Positions 15,686-22,008 of a stretch of 22,880 bases of DNA are shown in pieces. The stretch's first letter is position 1; each line of letters starts with the position of its first letter. This DNA comes from JANMEX01 sp031423755 (GTDB lineage Bacteria; Pseudomonadota; Alphaproteobacteria; Rhizobiales; Rhizobiaceae), in NCBI GenBank assembly GCA_031423755.1, contig JANPGC010000287.1, positions 1 through 22,880 on the forward strand, read 5' to 3'. The translations under genes were made by a program, and so were the position numbers. The notes beneath the pieces were generated by a model. The model was not told where the DNA came from. It saw only the letters and a list, made by a program, of their open reading frames with translations, and ran no database searches.

Positions 15686-16084
15686 ATGAACCGCATTGAA
15701 TTCATATCGTTGCTCGCCAGCGGAGTTGTTGCCATCTCGTCAACCTTTGCGGCAGCGGAGGTCATCAAGGTGCCAGCAGGGCGAACCAGCTCCATCGGCA
15801 GTTTCAGCCTTTTTCAAACCGGCACCTGCACGGATGGTCCCAAGCCGAAGGTAACGTTCAAACAGCCGGCCCACGGAACGCTGAGTGCCAAGTGGCAATC
15901 GGCGAAAATCAACGAAAAGGGGCCATGCAACGGCAAGATGATGCGGGCCTTTTTGATCTATTACCAGCCAAAGTCCGGATTTCGCGGGTTGGACACGGGG
16001 ATGGCAGTGTTTTCTTATCCAAGCGTCATCAATGGTCCATTTGACAGGGTCTTGAACAGCAAGGTCGAAGTGGACGTAAAGTAG
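15686..16084 (+). CDS. Small exported hypothetical protein
   Basis: A 132-residue protein of unknown function. The ATG at 15686 has GGGGA six bases upstream and begins a signal peptide (MNRIEFISLLASGVVAISS, cleavage near AAA/E); a longer in-frame start at 15653 lacks these features. The mature protein has two cysteines (GTCTDGPKP and KGPCNGK) that could form a disulfide. It has a PAHGTLSAKW segment and a YYQPKSGFRGLDTG segment, which recall the P-x-G-T-L..Y-x-P..G-F-x-G-x-D pattern of Ig- or cadherin-like beta domains. It is probably a periplasmic beta-rich protein. It is the only gene between the porin and the converging DUF1344 gene and is bracketed by similar GC hairpins. Confidence 0.72.
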   Translation: MNRIEFISLLASGVVAISSTFAAAEVIKVPAGRTSSIGSFSLFQTGTCTDGPKPKVTFKQPAHGTLSAKWQSAKINEKGPCNGKMMRAFLIYYQPKSGFRGLDTGMAVFSYPSVINGPFDRVLNSKVEVDVK

Positions 16085-16093
16085 CAACAAAAA

Positions 16094-16113
16094 AGGCGGC
16101 ACATTGGCCGCCT
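16094..16113. terminator. Bidirectional intrinsic terminator between convergent genes
   Basis: AGGCGGC (16094-16100) and GCCGCCT (16107-16113) form a 7-bp GC stem around ACATTG. An A run lies upstream (AACAAAAA) and GATTTTA downstream, so it can terminate the exported-protein gene on the plus strand and the DUF1344 gene on the minus strand. Confidence 0.78.
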
Positions 16114-16137
16114 GATTTTATGCCGAAATTGCCAGCC

Positions 16138-16389
16138 TCAGTCGGCTTTCTCGATATCGGTGACCATCTTGTCTTCGCCGGAAACGTCATAGACGATCAT
16201 GACCTTCATGTCCGGCGTGATAACGGAATAGTCAAACTCACCGGGCAGCTTGTAGACGTTGCCGTCGTCCAGCTTCAGCGACTGGTCGCCTTCATCGATG
16301 GAAACAATTTTGCCAGTCGCGTCATCGGCCATTGCGGTGTGCGGCAGGGCGAACAGCAGGGCGGCAATCAAAAAAGCCAGTTTCTTCAT
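16138..16389 (-). CDS. DUF1344 domain-containing exported protein
   Basis: An 83-residue periplasmic protein. The start at 16387-16389 is preceded by AGAGGAAAAAAAG and opens a signal peptide (MKKLAFLIAALLFALPHTAMA, then DDATG). A longer in-frame start at 16428 is rejected because it places 13 polar residues before the signal. The mature part ATGKIVSIDEGDQSLKLDDG, KLPGEFDYS and MIVYDVSGEDKMVTDIE is the DUF1344 pattern: a small beta-barrel-like domain that describes how a bound additive changes with time or ion level in name only; its function is unknown. It is divergent from aroC across 184 bases and converges on the exported-protein gene through a terminator. Confidence 0.85.
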   Translation of the reverse strand: MKKLAFLIAALLFALPHTAMADDATGKIVSIDEGDQSLKLDDGNVYKLPGEFDYSVITPDMKVMIVYDVSGEDKMVTDIEKAD

Positions 16390-16573
16390 CTTTTTTTCCT
16401 CTCTGACCGACATGCACGCTGTCGTCATTTACAAATAGTCGTTGGTGCTTCTTACACAACAGGAATGTGTCAAAAGAAGTGCCAGACCGTGACGTTTTTT
16501 GGAATCGCGGCGTGTTTGACAGGAGAGGGTTAAGGCAAATAAAACGTGCCACCATTCAGGAAGGCTTTCTTTC

Positions 16574-17668
16574 ATGTCGCATAACACGTTCGGCCATCTG
16601 TTCCGGGTGACCACCTGGGGCGAAAGCCATGGACCTGCACTTGGCTGCGTTGTGGACGGCTGCCCTCCGGGTATCGAATTTACGCTGGCGGAGATCCAAT
16701 ACTATCTGGACAAGAGAAAGCCCGGCCAATCAAAATTCACCACGCAGCGGCGCGAAGACGACGCAGTGAAAGTGCTCTCGGGCGTGATGCTGAAGGACGA
16801 TGGCGTCACCATGGTTGCGACCGGCACGCCGATTTCGATGCTGATCGAGAACACCGACCAGCGCTCAAAGGATTACGGCGATATCGCCAAGCGCTACCGA
16901 CCGGGCCATGCCGACTATGTCTATGACGCGAAGTACGGCATCCGCGATTATCGCGGAGGCGGACGCTCTTCGGCGCGCGAGACGGCGGCGCGGGTGGCGG
17001 CAGGCGCGATTGCGCGCAAGATTGTACCGGGCATGCAGGTGCGGGCGGCGCTCATCCAGATGGGCACGAAACGCATTGACCGCAGCCGTTGGGACTGGGC
17101 GGAGGTGGACAGCAATCCTTTCTTTTCGCCCGATCCAGCGAGCGTTGATGAATTTGCCGCCTATCTCGATGGCATCCGCAAAGAGGGCTCGTCTATTGGC
17201 GCGGTGATAGAAGTGGTTGCCGATGGCGTTCCGGTTGGCCTAGGCGCGCCGGTCTATGGCAAGCTCGATCAGGACATCGCGGGCAATTTGATGTCGATCA
17301 ACGCGGTAAAAGGTGTCGAGATCGGCGACGGGTTTGGTGCGGCGGAGTTGACGGGCGTCGACAATGCCGACGAGATGCGCATGGGCGCGGATGGCAAGCC
17401 CCTGTTCCTGTCCAATCATGCAGGCGGCATTCTTGGCGGCATTTCGACCGGTCAGCCGGTGGTCGCCCGTTTCGCCGTCAAGCCAACCTCATCGCTGCTC
17501 ATTCCGCGCCGCTCGATTGATGCGGATGGCAACGAAGTTGATGTGATCACCAAGGGTCGCCACGACCCGTGTGTCGGTATCAGGGCAGTGCCGATTGGCG
17601 AGGCCATGGTAGCTTGCGCCATCGCTGACCACTATTTGCGCCATCGCGGCCAGACGGGGCATGGTTAG
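16574..17668 (+). CDS. aroC: Chorismate synthase AroC
   Basis: An FMNH2-dependent lyase converting 5-enolpyruvylshikimate-3-phosphate to chorismate, the branch point to aromatic amino acids, folate and ubiquinone. The 364 residues match the family. Signature regions are TTWGESHGPALGCVVDGCPP at the N-terminus, RKPGQSKFTTQRREDDAVKV, the glycine/arginine motif YRGGGRSSARETAARVAAGA, GVEIGDGF and RHDPCVGIRAVPIGEAM near the end. The ATG at 16574 follows CAGGAAGG at a slightly long distance. The last two bases of its TAG stop (17667-17668) are also the first two bases of the inverted-repeat element downstream, so the insertion boundary touches the aroC stop codon. Confidence 0.97.
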   Translation: MSHNTFGHLFRVTTWGESHGPALGCVVDGCPPGIEFTLAEIQYYLDKRKPGQSKFTTQRREDDAVKVLSGVMLKDDGVTMVATGTPISMLIENTDQRSKDYGDIAKRYRPGHADYVYDAKYGIRDYRGGGRSSARETAARVAAGAIARKIVPGMQVRAALIQMGTKRIDRSRWDWAEVDSNPFFSPDPASVDEFAAYLDGIRKEGSSIGAVIEVVADGVPVGLGAPVYGKLDQDIAGNLMSINAVKGVEIGDGFGAAELTGVDNADEMRMGADGKPLFLSNHAGGILGGISTGQPVVARFAVKPTSSLLIPRRSIDADGNEVDVITKGRHDPCVGIRAVPIGEAMVACAIADHYLRHRGQTGHG

Positions 17669-17673
17669 GGGAA

Positions 17674-17705
17674 TAGGGCAGTAGGGCAGTAGGGCAGTAG
17701 GGCAG
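17674..17705 (+). repeat. Four perfect TAGGGCAG tandem units (left end of the element)
   Basis: Four 8-bp units stand head to tail, followed by TAGGGG. The GGG tracts separated by CAGTA meet the canonical G-quadruplex pattern on the plus strand. Only the first three units take part in the inverted repeat with the right end. Confidence 0.95.
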
Positions 17706-17724
17706 TAGGGGATAGGCTTCACTG

Positions 17725-18120
17725 ATGCGAGAGAAGATCGAATCCTACAGGGATCTGCTGATTTGGCAGCAGGCGATGGAGTTGGTCACAGATGTTTATG
17801 CCTTGACCAAGAGTTGGCCGAAAGAAGAGTTGTTCGGCCTGACATCACAGGTCCGACGTGCTGCGGTTTCCATACCCGCCAATATTGCAGAAGGTTATGG
17901 TAGGGAAAGTCGTGCGAGCTATCAGAACTTTCTTCGAATCGCCCAAGGTTCTTTGAAAGAACTGGAGACCCTGCTTGAAGTAGCGCTCCGCGTCGGCATC
18001 GAAAGCAAAGAGCAAGTCAAGCCACAAATGCTCAAATGCGAAAGCGTCGGCAAGTTGCTCAAGCTGTTGATCAGGAAACTCAGTGATAGCCGACAACCGA
18101 CAAAAACGGAGATTGCTTGA
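17725..18120 (+). CDS. Four-helix bundle protein (S23 / 23S rRNA intervening-sequence protein family)
   Basis: A 131-residue helical protein of the family TIGR02436 (S23/bAvd-like). Recognisable segments are SYRDLLIWQQAMELVTDVYA, ELFGLTSQVRRAAVSIPANI with AEGYGR, and YQNFLRIAQGSLKELETLLE, with a last helix around VGKLLKLLIRKLSDS. Members encoded in 23S rRNA intervening sequences have no settled function; bAvd relatives are basic accessory proteins of diversity-generating retroelements that bind nucleic acid. The ATG at 17725 lies eight bases after AGG. No reverse transcriptase or rRNA gene is near, so neither classical context applies. The gene sits inside the inverted-repeat element and differs in base composition from its neighbours, suggesting acquisition. 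Confidence 0.9.
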   Translation: MREKIESYRDLLIWQQAMELVTDVYALTKSWPKEELFGLTSQVRRAAVSIPANIAEGYGRESRASYQNFLRIAQGSLKELETLLEVALRVGIESKEQVKPQMLKCESVGKLLKLLIRKLSDSRQPTKTEIA

Positions 18121-18129
18121 ACCAACCTA

Positions 18130-18153
18130 CTGCCCTACTGCCCTACTGCCCTA
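18130..18153 (-). repeat. Three TAGGGCAG tandem units in inverse orientation (right end of the element)
   Basis: Three perfect units CTGCCCTA on the plus strand, which are TAGGGCAG on the minus strand, followed by TTCCCCT. With flanking bases they form the right 35-bp inverted repeat 18126-18160. It ends 18 bases before the ribB start codon. Confidence 0.95.
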
Positions 18154-18178
18154 TTCCCCTCATGCGCGGTGACCTCCT

Positions 18179-19273
18179 ATGCCTTACGACCAGAAAAAAG
18201 TAGTAGACGCCATCCGCGCCTTTGAACGCGGCGAAATCGTTGTCGTCATGGATGATGACGGGCGCGAGAACGAGGGCGATTTGATCGTTGCCGCCGTTCA
18301 TTGCACACCGGAAAAAATGGGCTTCATTGTCCGGCACACGTCCGGCATTGTTTGCACTCCGATGCCACGTGAAGAAGCCAAGCGCTTAAATCTCTCGCCG
18401 ATGGTGGCGGATAATGATTCCGCGCACACGACCGCGTTCACCGTCTCGGTCGATTACAAGCATGGCACCACTACCGGCATTTCCGCCGAGGACCGCACCT
18501 TGACGGCGCGCGGGCTGGCCAATCCGAATTCCGGCGCGTCCGATTTCGTGCGTCCCGGCCATATCTTCCCGTTGATTGCGCGCGAGGGCGGTGTGCTTAT
18601 GCGTTCGGGCCATACCGAGGCGGCGGTGGACCTGTGCAAGCTCGCCAACCTGCCGCCGATTGGCGTGATCTGTGAGCTGGTCAATGACGATGGTTCGGTT
18701 ATGCGCGGGCCGCAGGTCAAGGCGTTTGCCGAAAAGAACAGCTTGAAACAGGTTACGGTGGCTGATCTCATCGCCTATCGCCAACGCAAGGAAACGCTGA
18801 TCACGCGGGTGGACTCATTCCTGATCGAGACCGAGGGCGGAACTGCGGAGGCGCATGCCTATTCGCTGCCATGGGACCCGATGCAGCATCTGGCCATCGT
18901 GTTCGGCGATATACGCGACGGCGTCGATGTGCCGGTGCGCCTGCACCCCGAGAACGTGGCGAAGGACGTGTTCGGAACCGGCGCGACACTGACCGCGATC
19001 ATGAAGGACATGGGCGCAGCCAAGCGCGGTGTCATCGTCTACCTGCGCGAAGGCTCTGTCGGGGTCGGTCACCAGACCCGCAACCGCCCGGAACCGGGCG
19101 AGGCCCATGCCGAAGCCAAGGTTCGTGAGAACGAGTGGCGAGAGATCGGCCTTGGGGCACAGATACTGAAGGATCTCGGCGTGACATCAATCCGGCTGCT
19201 GGCCTCGCGCGAGCGGCACTATGTCGGGCTTGAGGGGTTCGGCATTGAGATTGCGGGGACGGAGATACTTTAG
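18179..19273 (+). CDS. ribB: 3,4-dihydroxy-2-butanone-4-phosphate synthase with degenerate RibA-like domain (RibBX type)
   Basis: The N-terminal domain (about 1-200) makes dihydroxybutanone phosphate from ribulose 5-phosphate for riboflavin synthesis. It has the active-site words DDDGRENEGDLIVAA (metal-binding Glu/Asp), RHTSGIVCTPM, TTTGISAEDRTLT, RPGHIFPL and RSGHTEAAVDL. The C-terminal domain (about 205-364) resembles GTP cyclohydrolase II (VRLHPENVAKDVFGTG, GSVGVGHQTRNR, LGAQILKDLGV) but lacks the three zinc-binding cysteines expected after the R-x-H segment. It is therefore unlikely to open GTP. This matches the proteobacterial RibBX arrangement. GGTGA lies six bases before the ATG. The S23 element has been placed directly upstream, so its expression may depend on readthrough from aroC. 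Confidence 0.93.
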   Translation: MPYDQKKVVDAIRAFERGEIVVVMDDDGRENEGDLIVAAVHCTPEKMGFIVRHTSGIVCTPMPREEAKRLNLSPMVADNDSAHTTAFTVSVDYKHGTTTGISAEDRTLTARGLANPNSGASDFVRPGHIFPLIAREGGVLMRSGHTEAAVDLCKLANLPPIGVICELVNDDGSVMRGPQVKAFAEKNSLKQVTVADLIAYRQRKETLITRVDSFLIETEGGTAEAHAYSLPWDPMQHLAIVFGDIRDGVDVPVRLHPENVAKDVFGTGATLTAIMKDMGAAKRGVIVYLREGSVGVGHQTRNRPEPGEAHAEAKVRENEWREIGLGAQILKDLGVTSIRLLASRERHYVGLEGFGIEIAGTEIL

Positions 19274-19276
19274 GGG

Positions 19277-19645
19277 TCAAGCTGCCGCCCTTATGTCGAC
19301 TCCGATATGAATGACATCAAACGGCACGAACACCTTGCCGTCTTCATTCTTCTCGATGATGCCCCATTCGATCAGCACCATCACATCATCATGCACCCGC
19401 CGCACATCGCGGCCAAGCGCGCGGGTGAGACCACGAATGCTGGAAGGGCCGATTTTCTGCAACTGTTCGATGAGCTCCCAGCGCTTCATGCTGAAGATCG
19501 TGAACATCTGCGTTAATGTGCTGAAGGTGAATGTCGCCAGAGGATCAGAGGGGATACCAGTCCGCATCGCCCTCTTTGTCTTCTCGATTTCTTCAGCAAA
19601 AGCCGCTTCTGCATCAGGTCGAACCTGAATGATTGCACGTTTCAT
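19277..19645 (-). CDS. TumA-like antitoxin with winged-helix DNA-binding domain
   Basis: A 122-residue protein. The C-terminal two thirds (MKRWELIEQLQKIGPSSIRG, LTRALGRDVRRVHDDVMVLI, EWGIIEKNEDGKVFVPFDVI) is a winged-helix domain of the HVO_A0114-like type. The N-terminus (MKRAIIQVRPDAEAAFAEEI) is a short helical segment that probably contacts the toxin. Its ATG overlaps the toxin stop codon by four bases (ATGA), the usual toxin-first arrangement of tumE-tumA modules. It is expected to neutralise the toxin and repress the operon through the palindrome upstream. It stops three bases from the ribB stop, on the opposite strand. Family naming is from memory of the TumE/TumA description. Confidence 0.82.
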   Translation of the reverse strand: MKRAIIQVRPDAEAAFAEEIEKTKRAMRTGIPSDPLATFTFSTLTQMFTIFSMKRWELIEQLQKIGPSSIRGLTRALGRDVRRVHDDVMVLIEWGIIEKNEDGKVFVPFDVIHIGVDIRAAA

Positions 19646-19938
19646 CTTTTTCTTCTTTTCAAAACTTCCGTGTTGAAGTCGTCCAAAAGCTGGTCGGTGC
19701 TCTTGAATGCGTAAGGAAACTCCTCGCCGTCCAGATGACAGTGGTCGCCCTTTCCGCGCTCATTGTCGAAACCGACGATACGCTTGCCTTCCTTGCCAAA
19801 ATAGAGGCTGTATTTATAGTTGTGCACGCTGCCAATAACTGGTTTTGGCACTCTCCAGACGACAATTTCGATAATCGACCCGTCTTCAAACGTCAGTTTT
19901 GCCTGTCGAACGGGAAATGCCTTCACGTTGACAATCAT
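19642..19938 (-). CDS. TumE-family toxin (DUF6516)
   Basis: About 98 residues with the DUF6516/TumE pattern: KLTFEDGSIIEIVVWRVPKP, VHNYKYSLYFGKEGKRIVGF, DNERGKGDHCHLDGEEFPYA and a final DQLLDDFNTEVL. The conserved GKGDH..H segment is the most likely active region; the biochemical target is not established here. The ATG at 19936-19938 is preferred because GGGTGAT lies just upstream and the operator palindrome then falls in the leader. A TTG at 19962 in the same frame would extend the protein by eight residues into the palindrome. The gene is the first of a two-gene minus-strand operon and is less GC-rich than its neighbours, as is common for acquired toxin-antitoxin modules. Confidence 0.83.
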   Translation of the reverse strand: MIVNVKAFPVRQAKLTFEDGSIIEIVVWRVPKPVIGSVHNYKYSLYFGKEGKRIVGFDNERGKGDHCHLDGEEFPYAFKSTDQLLDDFNTEVLKRRKR

Positions 19939-19949
19939 GTCATCACCCA

Positions 19950-19977
19950 AGACTGTTGTCAATCATGACAACAGTCT
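19950..19977. promoter_or_regulatory. Operator palindrome of the toxin-antitoxin operon
   Basis: Two perfect 12-bp arms, AGACTGTTGTCA (19950-19961) and TGACAACAGTCT (19966-19977), flank the spacer ATCA. The palindrome is 11 bases upstream of the toxin ATG, the expected place for autorepression by the antitoxin-toxin complex. Confidence 0.8.
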
Positions 19978-20047
19978 GTGCCGTTGCTGCTTTGCCCATT
20001 CTCCACTAAACCTCCGCCGGGGCGCGCTTTTGCGCGGAGACGATTCG

Positions 20048-21037
20048 ATGTGGGACTTTTCCATTTCCAAAACACTCGGCATCATGATGAAGACGATGCC
20101 GTTTATCCTGTTCCGGATGCTCGTGTTTTTCGGCATCACCATCGCCTACATTTTCGCAACCGGCACGGGCGGGGCGATTGGCTATGGCGTCGGGCGCGTG
20201 TCGTCTGATCCGGATGCGCAGGGTACATTTGCGGTCTGGGGCGCGGTGATCGGGTTCGGGCTTGTGTCGGTCGTGGTCTACTGGATCCGCGAGTATGTGC
20301 TCTACATCGTCAAGGCCGGGCATATCGCGGTGATGGTGGAGCTGCTGCAGGGCAAGCAATTGCCGATGGGCCGGGGCCAAATCGACCATGCCAAGGCCGT
20401 GGTCACCGAGCGGTTTGTCGAGACCAATGTGCTCTTTGCGGTCGATCAGCTGGTCAAGGGCGTCATCGGCGCCATCACCGGCCTGATTGGCGGCGTTGCC
20501 AATTTTCTGCCAATTCCGGGCCTCAGCACGCTTGTCAGTTTCCTCAACACGATCATCCGCATGTCGCTGACCTTCGTTGATGAAATCGTGCTTGGCTACG
20601 CCATCAAGACCGGCAGCACCAATCCCTGGGCCAGCGCCCGCACGGGCATCGTGCTTTATGCGCAGAACGGCAGGACGATGGTGAAGAATGCCATATGGCT
20701 GTCGGTGTTCATGTGGATCGTCTCGCTCATGGTGTTCCTGCTGTTCCTCGCCCCGGCGGCGGGTCTGCTGTATTATTTCCCCGGACAGGCGGGCGGTTGG
20801 GGCTTTGTCATCGCCATCGTGTTCGCATGGTCGTTCAAGGCGGCATTGATCGAGCCCTTCGCCATCGCCGCGCTGATGGATGTCTATTTCCGCGTCATCG
20901 AAGGCCAGCAGGCCAATCCGGAATGGGAACGCAAGCTCGACGGCGCTTCCAACAAGTTCCACGAAATGGCTGGAAAGGCGATGGACTGGGTGGGCGGCAA
21001 GCCGACCGGTGGACAACAGCCGGGCGCGGCGATCTGA
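20048..21037 (+). CDS. Multi-pass inner-membrane protein of unknown function
   Basis: A 329-residue hydrophobic protein. The ATG at 20048 has GGAG eight bases upstream; the in-frame extension back to 19820 crosses the toxin-antitoxin operator and is not protein-like. Likely membrane segments are around PFILFRMLVFFGITIAYIFA, WGAVIGFGLVSVVVYWI, VIGAITGLIGGVANFLPIPG, WLSVFMWIVSLMVFLLFLAP and WGFVIAIVFAWSFKAALIEP. The loop LLQGKQLPMGRGQIDHAKAV is polar and probably cytoplasmic. The C-terminal tail is soluble (NPEWERKLDGASNKFHEMAG) with a Pro/Gln/Gly-rich end. I do not recognise a characterised family; a transport or membrane-organising role is possible but unproven. The stop is 39 bases before the deacetylase gene. 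Confidence 0.85.
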   Translation: MWDFSISKTLGIMMKTMPFILFRMLVFFGITIAYIFATGTGGAIGYGVGRVSSDPDAQGTFAVWGAVIGFGLVSVVVYWIREYVLYIVKAGHIAVMVELLQGKQLPMGRGQIDHAKAVVTERFVETNVLFAVDQLVKGVIGAITGLIGGVANFLPIPGLSTLVSFLNTIIRMSLTFVDEIVLGYAIKTGSTNPWASARTGIVLYAQNGRTMVKNAIWLSVFMWIVSLMVFLLFLAPAAGLLYYFPGQAGGWGFVIAIVFAWSFKAALIEPFAIAALMDVYFRVIEGQQANPEWERKLDGASNKFHEMAGKAMDWVGGKPTGGQQPGAAI

Positions 21038-21046
21038 TGGTGGACG

Positions 21047-21076
21047 GGGAGGAACAAAGCTTTATTGTTCGCTCCC
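21047..21076 (+). promoter_or_regulatory. Stem-loop holding the ribosome binding site of the deacetylase gene
   Basis: GGGAGGAACAA (21047-21057) can pair with TTGTTC-G-CTCCC (21065-21076) with a single bulged G, leaving an AGCTTTA loop. The GGAGG ribosome binding site (21048-21052) is inside the stem, which ends exactly at the ATG at 21077. It could also serve as a weak 3' hairpin for the membrane-protein gene. Confidence 0.5.
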
Positions 21077-22006
21077 ATGACAACAAACCTCTACACCCAC
21101 CCCATCTTCCTCGAACATCTCACCCCTCCGGGCCATCCCGAACGGCCCGACCGTTTGCGCGCGCTGGAGAATGCGCTTTCGGGTGACGAGTTCAGTGCGC
21201 TGGTCCGCCTCGACGCCCCGCGCGGCAATGAAGAGCACATCATGCTCGCGCATCCGGAAGAGCACTTGGCTTTTGTCGCCTCTGCGATCCCGGAAACAGG
21301 AATGCGGCGGATTGACGAGGACACGGTGGCCAGCCCGCAGACGTTTGAGGCGGCAATGCATGCCATTGGTGCGGTGACGGCGGGGGTGGATGCAGTATTT
21401 ACTGGCATCGCGCACAATGCCTTCATCGCCGCTCGCCCACCGGGGCATCATGCCGAGCATGACCGGGCGATGGGCTTCTGCTTCTTCAACCACATTGCCA
21501 TTGCCGCCCGCTATGCGCAGCAGAAGCATGGTGTCGAGCGGGTGGCGATTGTTGATTGGGACGTTCACCATGGCAACGGCACGCAGGATATTTTCTGGTC
21601 CGACAGGTCCGTGCTTTACGCTTCGACGCACCAGTTTCCGCTCTATCCGGGCACCGGCGCGCTCAATGAAACCGGTGTGAAAAACAACATCATCAATGCC
21701 CCACTCGCGCCTGAAACCGGCTCGGAAACATTCAGGCAAGCGTTCGAATCGCGCGTGCTTCCGGCGCTGGAGAATTTCAAACCCGATCTCGTCCTGATCT
21801 CCGCCGGTTTCGACGCCCACACGCGCGATCCGCTGGCGGACATAAACCTGACCGAAGACGACTTCGACTGGGCCACGGGCAAGTTGATGGATATCGCCGG
21901 CCGATATGCGTCAAACAGGCTCGTTTCCCTGCTCGAAGGCGGCTATGATCTGCAGGGATTGAGTCTTTCGGCCGCTGCGCATGTCAGCCGCCTGATGCGA
22001 GGATGA
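21077..22006 (+). CDS. Histone deacetylase family (class II-like) amidohydrolase
   Basis: A 309-residue zinc enzyme of the arginase/deacetylase fold, related to bacterial acetylpolyamine amidohydrolases and HDAC-like proteins; it would remove acetyl groups from a polyamine or protein lysine. Family motifs are TPPGHPERPDRLRALE, ARPPGHHAEHDRAMGFCFFN (catalytic His pair), VDWDVHHGNGTQDIF (zinc ligands Asp162 and His164), SAGFDAHTRDPLADI (third zinc ligand Asp) and LLEGGYDLQGL. The start at ATG 21077 gives the expected N-terminus MTTNLYTHPIFLEH. A TTG at 21065 is nearer to the GGAGG sequence but lies in the hairpin. The stop overlaps or abuts the ATG triplets at the start of xseB, indicating an operon. 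Confidence 0.94.
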   Translation: MTTNLYTHPIFLEHLTPPGHPERPDRLRALENALSGDEFSALVRLDAPRGNEEHIMLAHPEEHLAFVASAIPETGMRRIDEDTVASPQTFEAAMHAIGAVTAGVDAVFTGIAHNAFIAARPPGHHAEHDRAMGFCFFNHIAIAARYAQQKHGVERVAIVDWDVHHGNGTQDIFWSDRSVLYASTHQFPLYPGTGALNETGVKNNIINAPLAPETGSETFRQAFESRVLPALENFKPDLVLISAGFDAHTRDPLADINLTEDDFDWATGKLMDIAGRYASNRLVSLLEGGYDLQGLSLSAAAHVSRLMRG

Positions 22007-22008
22007 TG

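Larger units (their letters stand above)
17667..18160. mobile_element. Compact element: S23-family gene inside perfect 35-bp inverted repeats
   Basis: Positions 17667-17701 are an exact 35 of 35 reverse complement of 18126-18160. Each end reads inward AGGGGAA followed by TAGGGCAG units. The 494-bp unit holds one gene, a four-helix-bundle protein of the 23S rRNA intervening-sequence family, whose base composition is visibly less GC-rich than that of aroC and ribB. It lies exactly between those two genes. No transposase is present and no clear target duplication is seen (only CATG near both ends). A transcript would form a 35-bp duplex closing a 424-nt loop. Interpretation as an intervening-sequence-like or non-autonomous mobile unit is inference. 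Confidence 0.75.

Noticed and set aside
17674..17705. CRISPR-like array
   Set aside because: The 8-bp TAGGGCAG units are directly adjacent without spacers and no cas gene is present.
17725..18120. Diversity-generating retroelement accessory protein (bAvd)
   Set aside because: The protein belongs to a related fold, but no reverse transcriptase, template repeat or variable repeat is seen nearby.
17657..18168. Target-site duplication around the S23 element
   Set aside because: CATG occurs at 17660-17663 and 18161-18164, but it is only four bases and the left copy is three bases away from the repeat end, so it is not convincing.
20006..21016. 336-residue minus-strand frame opposite the membrane-protein gene
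   Set aside because: The translation is His/Asp/Arg-rich without a domain, while the plus strand has clear hydrophobic segments and a good ribosome binding site.
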